DNA of 64,000 nt, taken from assembly GCA_030549335.1 (NCBI GenBank), contig CM060194.1, positions 73,940,077 through 74,004,076 on the forward strand, given 5' to 3'. The notes under the pieces were generated by a model. The model made no database searches. It was not told the DNA's origin and was given only the letters and a program-made list of their open reading frames with translations. The DNA comes from Pontederia crassipes. Taxonomy: Eukaryota; Streptophyta; Magnoliopsida; Commelinales; Pontederiaceae. Below, piece by piece: positions 1 through 10,759 of this stretch (positions within the stretch are counted from its first letter, which is position 1; every line of letters begins with the position of its first letter). The position numbers and the translations under genes were made by a program.

Positions 1-560
1 CTCGTTCGTCCTCCGCCTCCACCGACGCCTCCTCCTCCTCCCTTCGCCCACGCGCCGACGTCCGCCTCCACCTCCCCCGACGTCTCCTCCTCCTCCTCCC
101 TCCACCTCGTCCGTCCTCCACCACTATCGACGTCCACCTCCGCCGACCCTCCGCCTCCACTGCCGCCCTCCGCCTCCGCCTCCACTGGCGCCTCCTCCTC
201 CTCCTCCCTCCGCCTCTTCCGCCCTTCGCCGCCGTCGCCGCCCTTCGCCTCCGCCGCCCTCCGCCTCCATTGCCGCCCTTCGCCTCCGCCTCCGCCTCCA
301 CTGGCGCCTCCTCCTCCACCTCATCCGTCCTCCACCGCCATCGACATCCGCCTCCACCGCCCTCCACCTCCACCGCCGCTCTTCGCCTCCACCACCGCCT
401 CGTCTGCCCTCCGCCTCGTCCGCCCTCCACCACCGCCGCTCTTCGCCTCCACCACCGCCTCGTCTGCCCTCCGCCTCGTCCGCCCTCCACCACCGCCGAC
501 GTCCGCCTCCTCCCTCCTCTGCCTCCACCGTCGCCTCATCCGCCCTCCGCCCTTTGCCAC
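1..560. repeat. GC-rich CT-triplet low-complexity tract
   Basis: Almost pure pyrimidine-rich triplets (GCC, TCC, ACC mixtures) on the plus strand. Reading frames on both strands translate only to Pro/Ser/Ala/Thr or Gly/Arg/Glu runs, so I do not call a gene. A comparable GC-rich tandem tract lies between the terminal repeat and the first transposase exon of CACTA-3 (56216-56317). I therefore infer that this tract belongs to the 5' part of CACTA-1. Confidence 0.75.
371..498. repeat. 60-bp tandem repeat, about 2.1 copies
   Basis: The stretch around 371-430 recurs almost base for base 60 bp later (431-490), and the start of a third copy is visible to 498. It is a local minisatellite inside the GC-rich tract. 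Confidence 0.85.
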
Positions 561-600
561 CTTCCTCACCGGTTAAGAAGGTACATGCCCGCCACCATAA

Positions 601-740
601 TTATGAACTAATGCATGTTAAGTTAAGTATTACTTAATTATTTGATTGTTTTGTTGCATGTTAAGTTATGAACTTATGCATGTTAAGTTAAGTATTACTT
701 AATTACTTGATTGTTAATATTACTTAATTATTTGATTGTT
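601..740. repeat. AT-rich direct repeat, about 50-65 bp period
   Basis: A unit starting TTATGAACT and running through ATGCATGTTAAGTTAAGTA to TTTGATTGTT occurs at 601-650 and again at 666-714. A partial third copy (TTACTTAATTATTTGATTGTT-like) lies at about 719-740. It sits just upstream of the transposase exon of CACTA-1. Confidence 0.75.
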
Positions 741-922
741 AAATACTATTTTTTTCATAATTCTAGAACCTTTTTTTGATCATGTTCTCATAAATTTTAC
801 TAAGGATGTAGTTCCACATTCTTGGTGATAAAATGACATTATGATTCGACGATGAAGTACTTGAAACATATGATTTTGGACTTCGTAAGTTCAAAATCAC
901 ACGTTTCAAGTACACGAATTTA

Positions 923-2274
923 TTGACATATGGCTTAATGTTGTCCATTACAGAAATGCTAAAGCCAGATCGTAGTTGGATTCGTCGTTGGAAGGAAAAA
1001 CATGGTGTCATAACTGAAGAATATAAGGATGGTGTTGATGAATTCATTAATGTGGCATATCAAAATGAAGATGTTGCTTCTTCATATGGCGAAATCTTAT
1101 GTCCATGCCGGAAGTGCAAATGTTATCAGTGGAAAGTAAAATATGATGTGTAGAAGGATTTATATTACACCGGTTTCTTACTGACATACACCAATTGGTT
1201 CTTTCATGGTGAAGAAAGATGGGCTAAAGAAACAAGTAATGTAGATACCGTTGTGGGCGACTCGAGAAATCCGTACAGGGACATGATACGAGATGCAATG
1301 TTAGGAGAAAATGTTGACAAAACATTGATTGAAAAAGATCCGAATCCTTCGGCTTCTAAGTTTTATAATATTCTCGAAAAAGCAGATGAACCTTTATGGG
1401 ATGGATGCGAGAAGCAAACTACACTTTCTGCAGTGGCACAACTAATGAACTTAAAATTAGAATTTAATACGAGCGAAAGTTGTTTTGACCGGATGCTTGC
1501 CATTACTAAGAGTATGCTTCTAGCTTCAGAGAAATTACCGGGATATTTTTAAAAGTTCAAATAGTTGATGAGAGATTTAGGGTTGGAATATCAGAAGATT
1601 GATGCATGCCGCAATCATTGCATGTTGTACTACAAGGAAAACAACTCACTTATGAGTTGTTCTATTTGTGGCGAGCCCATATTCAAGTCGAAAAAGAATT
1701 CTCAAAGTTCGAAAAAAATAATATGACAAATGCAATATTTAGATGCTTTCCGATTGTTCCAAGATTACAACGACTATTTCTTTCTGAAAAAAATTGCATC
1801 ATTTACGAGGTGGCACAGAGAAGGGACACATGAAGATCAAAATTCAATTACATATCCTTCAGATGCGGAGGCATGGAGACGATTTAATGCATTTCATCCG
1901 ACTTTTTCTGCAGAATCACGCAATGTTAGATTAGGACTTTGCACCGACAACTTCAACCCATTTGGCTCATCAAGTACTGCTTATTCATGTTGGCCAATTT
2001 TTATGACACCTTATAATTTGCCTCCAAGCATGTGTATGAGACGAGAGAATATACTGCTTACCTGTATGATCCCGGGTCCTTGATTTTTTGGTAAAAGTTT
2101 AGATGTTTACTTAAGACCTTTGATTGATGAACTCAAGATGTTGTGGGAGGATGGCGTGATTACCTATGACAAATCTAAAAAGCAAAATTTCATTATGAGA
2201 GCCACATTAATGTGGACCATAAGTGATTTTCCGGCATAAGGAATGTTGAGTGGTTGGAGTACAAAAGGAAATTA
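923..2274 (+). pseudogene. TNP2 transposase of CACTA-1, N-terminal two thirds
   Basis: The first part is a transposase-associated domain (DRSW near 970, then GVDEFINVA and CPCRKC near 1110). It continues in the same frame through a stretch like YTNWFFHGE and then TNP2 transposase with landmarks CRNHCMLYYKEN, LGLCTDNFNPFG and DVYLRPLIDELKMLWEDG. In full-length CACTA elements this protein catalyses DNA cutting and joining at the element ends, probably in the nucleus. One frame (position 2 modulo 3) carries the homology all the way, interrupted by stop codons at about 1151, 1550, 1562, 1721, 2081 and 2237. After GWSTKG (about 2260) the rest of the catalytic half is missing: the sequence jumps at a repeated GAGAGCCACAT to the C-terminal part. 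Decay is thus by point nonsense plus one internal deletion. Confidence 0.85.
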
Positions 2275-3219
2275 TGAATTATGAGAGCCACATCAATCCG
2301 TTAGTTTCAAACGATGAGTTATTGAAACTACGAGATCAACATTTTGCCGAGTGGTTGAGATGTGAAGTGAGAAATCTTTCTGCTTGTTCTTAATTGTTAT
2401 AAGTGTGTAACTTTTAATAAAGTTTTTAGTTATTTTTCTTGTAGGTTATTAATGGTTCAGTCATAGAGAATAAAATACGAGATCTCGATCATGGCCTCAA
2501 AAAATAAGTTCTTAACTACTGCGGCGTCATAGTCAATGGATATCGGTTCCATACAGAAGAATATAGCCGACAATGTTCAACTATTAATAGCGGCATATGT
2601 GTTATAGGAAGCATGTACGGGGACGACGACTTTGATTACTACGGTGTTATAGAAGACATCCTAGAATTGTCTTATTTGGAAAAATCTAATAAAGTCGTGG
2701 TGCTAAAATGCCGTTGGTTCGATCCAGAGAAAGGAGTTAGAAGACATCCTAGCATGTACGGTGTTTGATTACTACGGATCGATTAAATTGGTGGATATTA
2801 ACCCTCGGTCGAGACTTCAGTCATACGATCCATTCGTATTGGCGGAACAAGCACAACAAGTGTACTACACTAAGTATCCATCGAAAAGAATCAAGGATGA
2901 ATGGTGGACGTCATGCAAGGTGATGAGTTGACTATTCTTAGCAGAAACAATGGTAGATGACAATGAAACATCATCCGTACACAATGATGTGCCCATGGAC
3001 GATTACTATCAAGAAGATAGAGTGAATGAGATGATTGATGTGGCCGATGGAGTTGAGAATTTTCAATTGGTCGATGACACTAAGCCAATGGAAGAGTTCA
3101 ATTCAAATGACCTTTTGGATGTGAACTTTGATAATTTCGTTGACGATGACTCGAATCTAGATTATAACGACGATGATGAAGATGATGAAAATGAATCAGA
3201 ATACGAAACAAGCGAATGA
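2275..3219 (+). pseudogene. TNP2 C-terminal remnant with DUF4216-like domain and acidic tail
   Basis: Directly after the deletion point the sequence encodes HINPLVSNDELLKLRDQHF and then an intron-like gap with GT at about 2366 and AG at about 2446. From about 2515 comes a DUF4216-like segment with landmarks NYCGVIVNGYRFHT, DYYGVIEDILELSY and VVLKCRWFDPEKG, ending DPFVLAEQAQQVYYTKYPS. From 2950 to 3219 an open frame of 89 codons is strongly acidic (runs of Asp and Glu), which fits the usual tail of these transposases. Stops and a frame change around 2770 separate the parts. DUF4216 has no known activity; it is a standard companion of plant CACTA transposases. Confidence 0.75.
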
Positions 3220-3315
3220 ATCCCATAATTATTCTAATGACATAAGCTTTTTATTTTTTTAAAGTTATATATGGTTACCGATAATAAGAGAAGTTTCTTT
3301 CTTTTTTTTTCAATC

Positions 3316-5585
3316 ATGGTTACTAGGGGTCGAGCATCTGGGTCATCTCGCTCTTCCAGGCGTTCACTCCAGATGAGTCAGCCATCACAACTACCATGTA
3401 ATATATTTATTGTCAGCTGCTTATTTATAGTTGATTATAATAGTTAAATTTCTTTTTTAATAATATCAGTTCCTCCGCCGCCGACGGGACACTAGCTGGA
3501 TCGTCACATAGTAGGCGATCCATTGGTGGGTCTGCTCAGCGTATCACTCGACACATTGTAGGCTATACACAGTAGGAGATAGAGTTTTTTAAATATTTTG
3601 ATTTTGTAACAGTTGCTCCACCATCGACGAGGAACATAGTCGGTACGTCTCGATCGCATGACGACGATCGTCATGTCAAACCAGATTATTTTTTGTATAT
3701 TACATAATTTTATATAGAAGCTAAATTTTATGTATTTTCTTATGATGACAATGCTACCCCACTGCCACCGTCGAGAATACCATACGCTTCACCACATTCT
3801 AGCATTGACGAGCGACATCTCATGCCAGGTGATATATTTATTGTTAATGACATTTCTCAATTAATTATATTAATTATTTTTAATAATGTCAGTTGCTACG
3901 CCGCCGATAGCACAAGGACCTGGCTCAATTCATTTAGACGAGCGGACTGCCATTGATCATGCAGTACACATCAATCGAGGTGAGAACTGTACATCTATCA
4001 ATTATCACAATTTTAATTTGGTATGACACTAATTATTTATTATATATTATGGCCCGTAGATGATGTCGGACCTTCACAGCCTACCCCAGCTATACCGGAT
4101 GATTCCTCTTCGAGTGATGAAGAGGGGTTACACGATAATGGGGTGGTCACTGTGAATAATATTGCTCAATCGTAAGTTAAATAAGTTGTACAAATTTTGT
4201 TATAATTTTGGTTATCATTGAAAATTAATTCTTCTTTGTAATTGGCGGGACCACTTTCATACCCGCTAGTACCGTGCGGGATGTCAGTGCTCTCGTTCTT
4301 TCCCACTTACCGGAAGGGGCAGGATCTTGGAAAGATGTCCCAATTCAAGTGTGGGATGACATCTTTCGAGCCTTTACGGTATGATCTTCTATTTGTGTTA
4401 CATAATTCAATTTATATTTATTTTAAAATTACTAAGTTTTAACGTTCTATTTGTAGGAGGTAAATCAGTTTCATCCGGATCTTAGTTTAGGGATAATTCG
4501 GAGAGCTTTTGAGGAGGTCGCTGCGAAATGCCTCCGAAATTGATTATACAAGTTTCGCAAGGTTGTCACGTCCATCGGCCTCACTTTAGAGCAGGGCATA
4601 CAAAGATGCCCAAGACATATTAGGTGCTCGATTTGGGAGTCCCTCTGTAGGAAGTGGTAAGTATGTATACTTTTACATTATATTTATGAAAATTATAGTT
4701 TTTGAAAGTGTAGGTATTTGATGTTCACAAAGGACGGATGAATGATGGCAAAGGAAGTCGGAAGAGGCAAGAGTTAACCGTCTTTCGAAGCCCGATGCTC
4801 ACATCCACACAGGGGGGTCAATGCGATTTGACGAGCATTGATGGTGCATGGTAATTTACATATAAATTCAATTTATCAAACTTTTGACTTATACTTATGT
4901 TATCAAATTTGAAACATTATTGTAGGAGGAGAAAGAAGACGGTCTCGTAGACTTTTGTGTGGTCTATGAGGCCACGCATAAGAGTCGGAAGTCAAACGAC
5001 CTAGTCACACCCACTGCTCGTAGGCTTCTGGTAAATCTCATGATATGGTCATTTGGTTATTGCCATTAGTGCACTATTTTTTAAATACATAATGTTTAAA
5101 TTTTATAGGATGAGTATAATGCAAAAATGGCTGAGAAGTATGGAGATGATCCGAGTAAGCCACCAGGTAATGTTTCTTCGTTGGTTTTGTCATGTTTTTA
5201 ATTTGTGTTTCTTGATATATAATTTATATATTAAATGATTGTATGATTTTTTATTTCATAGAGGACCCTACTGTTTGGGAGGAGGTGGTCAGCACGACAC
5301 GAGGGGGTACTTGCGTGACCTCGGCATAGCCGCTCAAATACCTAGGAGGATCGGAGGATATGCATGCGGTCCATCTGCTGCAAGCTCATCCGCTGCACCC
5401 GATGTGACGCAGTTGTCACAGCAGCTATCACAGCAGTTATCAGAGCAGATATCACGGCAGGTGTCGGAGTAGTTGTTGTAGCAGTTGGCTCAGCTATTGC
5501 AGACGATTCAGGGATTGATCCCGACATAGAATACATCCCCGCGAGGCCATGGACCGAGCACGTCTGGGTCGAATGTCCGGAATGA
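3316..5585 (+). pseudogene. Second CACTA gene, Transposase_24 (Ptta/En-Spm) type, multi-exon
   Basis: The start is taken at the ATG of MVTRGRASGSSRSSRRS (3316). Several small exons separated by AT-rich introns follow, with plausible GT and AG borders (for example AG before 3470 and GT after 3393). The recognisable part starts near 4320 with SWKDVPIQVWDDIFRAFT. It continues with VNQFHPDLSLGIIRRAF, FRKVVTSIGLTLEQG, HIHTGGSMRFDEH and DEYNAKMAEKYGDDPSKPP, and ends with a Gln/Ser-rich tail near 5470. In En/Spm elements the second product (TNPA-like) binds subterminal repeats and assists transposition; the same role here is inferred. The exon near 4539 contains TGA where Trp is expected (LRN-stop-LYKFRK), so the copy is probably dead. 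Exact exon borders are uncertain. Confidence 0.65.
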
Positions 5586-5889
5586 TAACAATAACTCTCA
5601 AACCTAGGATAGAAACAACCATGAATACAAAAAATGCTTTTGCTACTTATAGATTTAGATATATATATATAGTTTGTTAATTCGGTTTATTACTTTTCGT
5701 ATTCTTATGTTCAATATTATGCCTGTGATGTTTTTATATTATATGTGATACTCTTATATTGCATGTGATGCTCTTATACTGCCTCTGATGCTCTTATATT
5801 GCATGTGATGAATATCAATGCATTTTTATATGCATTATATAATTGTATGGTCTGGGAAGGGGAAAAATGAGAATTGAATGGATAAAAAA

Positions 5890-6339
5890 AATCTGTAAAT
5901 AGCGACTCCATAATGTCCCATTCGCATCGCAAATACTATCGACGCTGAGTTAAATATATTATCCTTAGCACCATAGTCGCGTCTCATTGGCGACGCATAC
6001 ACCATCATATTGCGTCACTTCAGCACCTTCCTAGCGTCTAGAGTAGCGACTCATGGGCGCCGAAATCGCGTCTCAGAGCTTGCGCCCCTTGCGCGTCGAC
6101 TTAGAGACACCTATCTTCTACGCACAGCCGCAAACCGCGCATCTTAATAACGTCGAGATAGCGTCAAGTAGTGGAGCTAGTAGCGTCCCATTTTCTTTGA
6201 CTCTATTGCGACGCTAGTAGCCACTAATATGCAGCGTCCCATTTTTGTGGTGCTAGATAGACGCGAATGAGATGCTCTTCACCACGGAGACGTAATAGCG
6301 CCACCCTAGCGTCGCTTATCTTGGGTCGCTAATCGTCCA
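5890..6339. repeat. 3' subterminal repeat block of CACTA-1
   Basis: About 450 bp dense in short direct and inverted GCGAC, GCGTC and GTCGC words in both orientations. This GC-rich patch stands out from AT-rich neighbours and abuts the terminal repeat. In CACTA elements such blocks bind the element's second protein. Confidence 0.75.
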
Positions 6340-6352
6340 TTTTCTTGTAGTG
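6340..6352 (-). repeat. CACTA-1 terminal inverted repeat (3' end)
   Basis: The plus strand reads TTTTCTTGTAGTG, which is CACTACAAGAAAA on the minus strand, the common plant CACTA terminus. The following TTT would be half of a 3-bp target duplication; its partner lies outside the window. Confidence 0.85.
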
Positions 6353-7639
6353 TTTTTCAAGTATCATTAATCAAAGACACTAAGCTAAAATGTATCATTA
6401 ATAAAAAACACTAAGCTAACCATCATCTAATTCTCCACAAAAGACATGTAGCTACGAGGGAGGGGCAGGGGGATCCAAGCTAGAACACCACTGCAGCATT
6501 GATCCTTGTCACATGTGTGAGAGCTCTAGTATCTTCTTGATGTTGAAGTCTTCTCCCAGGTAATTAGCAGACAACAATGTGAATGGATAACTTTGCAGGA
6601 CATGCTTGACTACCAGAAAAAGTATCCAGAGTTTCATGGATTTTGAAAATAAAAAAACTAGTTTTTAGAGTTGCCATCATATCTCACAAGTGTCAATACT
6701 TTGCTCTTGTCTTATGTACATAGTAGTTATTGGAGTCGCCAGTATGTGCTGTTGCAAGCCCTAGTGTCCTACATTCTGTCTCCATGATTCACCTTAGCAT
6801 TTAGACTCATTAAGAATGCAAATTCGCACTTAGATCAAGCTGGTATTCCATGTCTTTAGGCTTTTCTGATTTTCTAATTCATATTCTCTCTCTCTTGTAA
6901 AAAGCCAAAGGCTGCGATAAATAGTGAGCAGAGAGAAGGGAGTTGTAAACAGGGAGCAGAGAGAAGGGGAACTCTCCAGAGATGTTGTAAAAAGCCTCTC
7001 CCTATCGTTGTTGTAAAAAGCCAAAGGCTGTGGTAAATAGGAAGCAGAGAGAAGGGGAAGTTTCCAGAGATGTTGTAAAAAGGATGTGGTAAACAGGGAG
7101 CAGAGAGAAGGGGAAGTTTCTAGAGATGTTGTAAAAAGGATGTGGTAAACAGGGAGCAGAGAGAAGGGGTAGGGAGTGCCTAGCTCACCTATTTCGTGCA
7201 TCTCATTACACCACATGCAGAGAGAGTAAATCAACAAATGCAGATCAAACATAAAAGATCATATAAATAAATCGAAATATAAGATTGAAACCTAAAATCA
7301 AAACAATAAATCAACAAAAATAATATAATACAGAAAAAAGGGAGTGTCAAACTAGAAAGAAGAAACAAAAGAATAGGTACTCACCTTAAGCGGATGACCT
7401 AGAAATAGAAGAACGGCACAAATCGTGATGAAGGATGAACCAAAACGATTTCAGTGGTTGAACTGGACTAATTGCAGCATCAATAGAGATCGCGATGAAT
7501 GATTTTGAAGAACATGTGATAGAATTTTTGCAAGGAAGAGAGGCAGTAAGGGAAAAGCTTGAACACCATGGTTTTAGGTCATGCACTGTTTGGTTGAAAG
7601 ATAAAAGAAGCACTTAAGTTTTTTTTCTTAATTCTGGCC
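6353..7639. other. No gene recognised; noncoding flank with minisatellite
   Basis: Apart from the minisatellite listed next I see no coding homology here. Open frames on the minus strand at 6830-7252 and 7386-7613 are explained by the repeat or show no family resemblance. It may be internal sequence of the CACTA-like element that ends at 7916. Confidence 0.5.
6893..7170. repeat. Minisatellite, about 56-61 bp units
   Basis: The words TGTTGTAAAAAG, GTGGTAAACAGGGAGCAGAG and AGAAGGGGAAGTTT recur in the same order four to five times with small variations. The last two units (about 7071-7126 and 7127-7170) are nearly identical. Confidence 0.8.
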
Positions 7640-7916
7640 CAATATCTTTAGTGACTAAGACATATAGTCACTATAGTAAAATTTTAATGACCAAAATAAT
7701 TCCTGGTCACTATTTCTACAAGAAGCAATTTATTGGGGAATAAGTTAATTTCTGGTTATTATAATTTAAATTATAGAGACCAATTTGCCAACTTAGTCAT
7801 TAATGAATCAAATATTAGCGACTAATACTTTATTAGTCATAAATAATTACTTTTAAAGACTATTTGTAACTTAGTCACTGAAACAGTGGTCACTAAATGA
7901 CCTTTTTGTTGTAGTG
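7640..7916. mobile_element. CACTA-2, end of a CACTA-like element
   Basis: The sequence ends TTTTTGTTGTAGTG at 7916, which reads CACTACAACAAAAA on the minus strand, a known plant CACTA end variant. The 270 bp before it contain many GTCACTA/TAGTGAC words in both orientations, as expected of subterminal repeats. I cannot find the partner end or a transposase in the window, so orientation and size are unknown. Confidence 0.6.
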
Positions 7917-8187
7917 CATGTGGAGCTGGAAGAAAAAACATCACCTACCCATAAAATTAGGGTTTAATGGCTCTCACTCATCCCATCTGCCTTGGATGCA
8001 AATCTACGGTCACGTAGAGAAGGCAGGGTTCAGAATAGAGTGCTGCTACTTTGGAATACGTCTAGGAGCAGTTCACACCTTACCACGGACCGCTTGATCC
8101 GCCAGAATGCCGTCATCAAATAGCGCCATCAAAGAGTGTCATCGTCGTTGAACGTCGTTTGAATGTTTTGCATCCGTCGAACTGTCA
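7917..8187. other. Unassigned flank of the solo LTR
   Basis: A GC-moderate stretch with CATC-rich words (for example CGCCATCAAAGAGTGTCATCG) and no recognisable gene. The texture resumes at 13979 on the other side of the LTR, so it is probably the original target DNA. Confidence 0.5.
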
Positions 8188-9395
8188 TGTAATATCCCCA
8201 AAATCCGGCTCCATTTTAGTTGTTGAATCCTATGCGGTGTTACGTTTGCCCAATTCTTCACAATCTAATTGCATAAAACATCACAGCGGAAACATAAAAG
8301 TTCATGACTTAAAGGCCCATAAGTCATAGATACTTAACTCGTTAAAGAGTTCATCATCATAACGTAAAATATCATAAGATAACTTGGGCCATAATCTGAC
8401 CATCACATGTGCAACCTCTCCACCGTCGAGCCTAAGCCTCGTGCACGGATCCATAGGGTGTAGAGAATTTCTTCCGTTAAAGTATGTTGAGACACATGCA
8501 TGCTATGCTTCTATAATATGATCTCTAACGTATGCATTTCATCATAATATAACTGTAAAATATATGCATGCTATCAGTTATATATGCACATTATATAACT
8601 TGTGAACAATCATCATAGCAAGATAAGATAAGCATATAACATCTTTATCATTTTGCTAAGGCATATCATGACTTACTTCACTTTAAACATCTTATTTCAT
8701 ATCATTGATGCAACAAGCAGACATTCTTTTGCATCCTCGTAGGTGTTTACTTTCTCATCATCTTCATCTTTATGTTTCAAATCATTCATCCTTTCATCTT
8801 TTCATCTTTTATCTTTATTTAGATATTTTCTTATTTTGATGATTAGGAAGACCACGTTAATTCATGAGCATGGCTAGTTAGGCTAGAATCCTCATAAGTC
8901 CCATTTGAGATTTGAGATGCCACCATGAGGGGTGGACTCACCTCAACTTGAAAACGCCACCACTAGAGGATGGAATCATTTTCTTGGGAAATGTCACCAC
9001 TAGAAGGTGGAATTCATTTTTCCTCAACGATTACAATAAAACACCTTCAGATCAATTCGTCTTTTAATTACATACATCAATACATACAATCATTCAATAC
9101 ATATTATAGGTTTTAATCATATTTAAGGTCATATAGACTTAAAATCATTCTAAGTGTAGACAATCAACATCACATATGTTTTGGACTTGTCATGATTGTG
9201 TCGCTCTATGTCATGGCCATGCCATCACTTGGGCATGCCCGTGGAGGAATCCTTCCATGATCATGCAGAGGCGAGTTTCTCTTCGGCCTTGGAAATGGTT
9301 CAAGGCATATTATGGTCACAGTCGTACCGAACCTACACGCCTATTTAAGTATTCCTTCACGTTTGTGTGCACGAAATGGATTTCGTTCAACTATG

Positions 9396-9660
9396 TTTCA
9401 CGGCCGTGTGACTTGGTGGTCACGACCGTGTGCGAGGGCATATTTTCTTCGCACTTCATCTGCTCCTTTTCATGGTCATGTGACCTTGTGGTCACGACCA
9501 TGTGCCAGAGCATGTTTCATTCGCACTTCATCCGCTTCCTTTCATGGTCATGTGGTCCTGTAGTCATGATCGTGTGCGAGAGTATGTTTCCTTCGCACTT
9601 CTCCCTTTCACGGTCGTGGACCTTGTGGTCACGACCGTGTGCGAGAACCTATTTTCGTGC
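9396..9660. repeat. Minisatellite of palindromic 66-73 bp units, four copies
   Basis: Four tandem units start at about 9396, 9468, 9540 and 9606, each with CATGGTCATGTGACC followed closely by GGTCACGACCATG or a close variant. Each unit is thus an imperfect palindrome able to fold into a hairpin. The frame open through this block (9176-9901) is a by-product of the repeat. Confidence 0.8.
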
Positions 9661-10741
9661 TACTTCGAATAATTATGTATGTTGTCGGGGGCACTATCGT
9701 TCCATACTTCCAGAAGATGTCCTACCTATCGGCAGCTCATGGCCATGTATACGAGCATGCTCTCTTGATGTGGGACAACCGTGCCTGGAGTGTCACAGTC
9801 GGGAAACAACTGAGTTTCTCTTCTTTTTGTCTTTTTTTCCCACTTACATCCATGCACAAGCAACTCTATACATGAAAGGCAATTTATATAAACCATTTTA
9901 AGATTCATATCATGATAATATAACAAGCCATAGAGGTTAATAGGGGTTTGCATAAAAACATATAATCTACTAATCACATTCATATGTGACAAATAGGTGA
10001 TTTCATCATATCTAAACATAAATGACAATAAATGTTTTAGTTCTAAGCATGCTCATCAATGTAACAATAATCATGGTGAAAAAATGACAAAAGCCTAAAC
10101 TATTATACACATTCCTTAATCTTTCATTCAAAGGCAAATGACTTGTCTTTCATGCTCTAATCCAAACATTCACACATCATTAAAAAGATATTAAAAAAAT
10201 TTTGAATCCTTCAATACACCTTTAATCAATATACCTTTAACTTAAAACCCTATTAGTCTCAATCTTTTCTTTCTTCTCTTTTCACCCTCCTCCTCATTTC
10301 TTGTTCTTCACTGAATTTCTTGTTCTTCACTGAATGCGGTGGCTCTCTTTCCCCTACTTGGTCTGCTGCACATACGATGGGGAGTGAGGGGTGAGAGTAG
10401 GAGGCCTTTCATTGATCCTGCTGCTTGGTCGGCGACGTGGAGCGAGGGAGAGAAGTTATGGTTGCTGCTACGGGGCTTCCTTGCTCGAGAGGAGTGAGAG
10501 AGAGAAAAAAAGAAGAAGAAAAAGAAGAGTTGATTGATGGGACTCCCTTGGTATTGTTCGACAGTAAAAGTGAGCCAAGGGATGAGAGAGAGTAGCTGGA
10601 GAGAGAGGGAGCTGGTGTGATTACCGTAGCAAAGGACAGGGAGATTTTATTGCTGCCGAGAAGATGTAAGTGGGTGGTGAGATACTTTTAGGACTATAAA
10701 TCATGCTTTTAGTATTAGTTGGGCCTTTTGTGCGTTGGGCC

Positions 10742-10759
10742 TTTCGTGGCTATTGATTA
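10742..10759. repeat. Target-site duplication of the RTE LINE, left copy
   Basis: TTTCGTGGCTATTGATTA occurs here and identically at 13932-13949, on the two sides of the LINE. An 18-bp perfect duplication is typical of target-primed insertion and implies a fairly young event. Confidence 0.95.

Larger units (their letters stand above)
1..6352 (+). mobile_element. CACTA-1, CACTA (En/Spm) DNA transposon, 5' end outside window
   Basis: A class II element recognised from its parts. They are a transposase-associated domain followed by TNP2 transposase (923-3219), a second spliced gene of the Transposase_24 type (3316-5585), a block of short GCGAC/GCGTC subterminal repeats (5890-6339) and the terminal sequence that reads CACTACAAGAAAA on the minus strand, ending at 6352. 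No matching 5' terminus is in the window, so the left limit is not the element's true end. Both genes are decayed, so the copy is not autonomous. Its 3' terminus shares the first 13 bases with CACTA-3 at 57255. Confidence 0.85.

Noticed and set aside
124-611. Overlapping long open frames on both strands
   Set aside because: They translate to low-complexity Gly/Arg or Pro/Ser/Thr runs from a triplet repeat; no start context, domain or intron evidence.
9176-9901. 241-codon plus-strand frame
   Set aside because: It is explained by the palindromic minisatellite; residues repeat with the DNA units and resemble no family.
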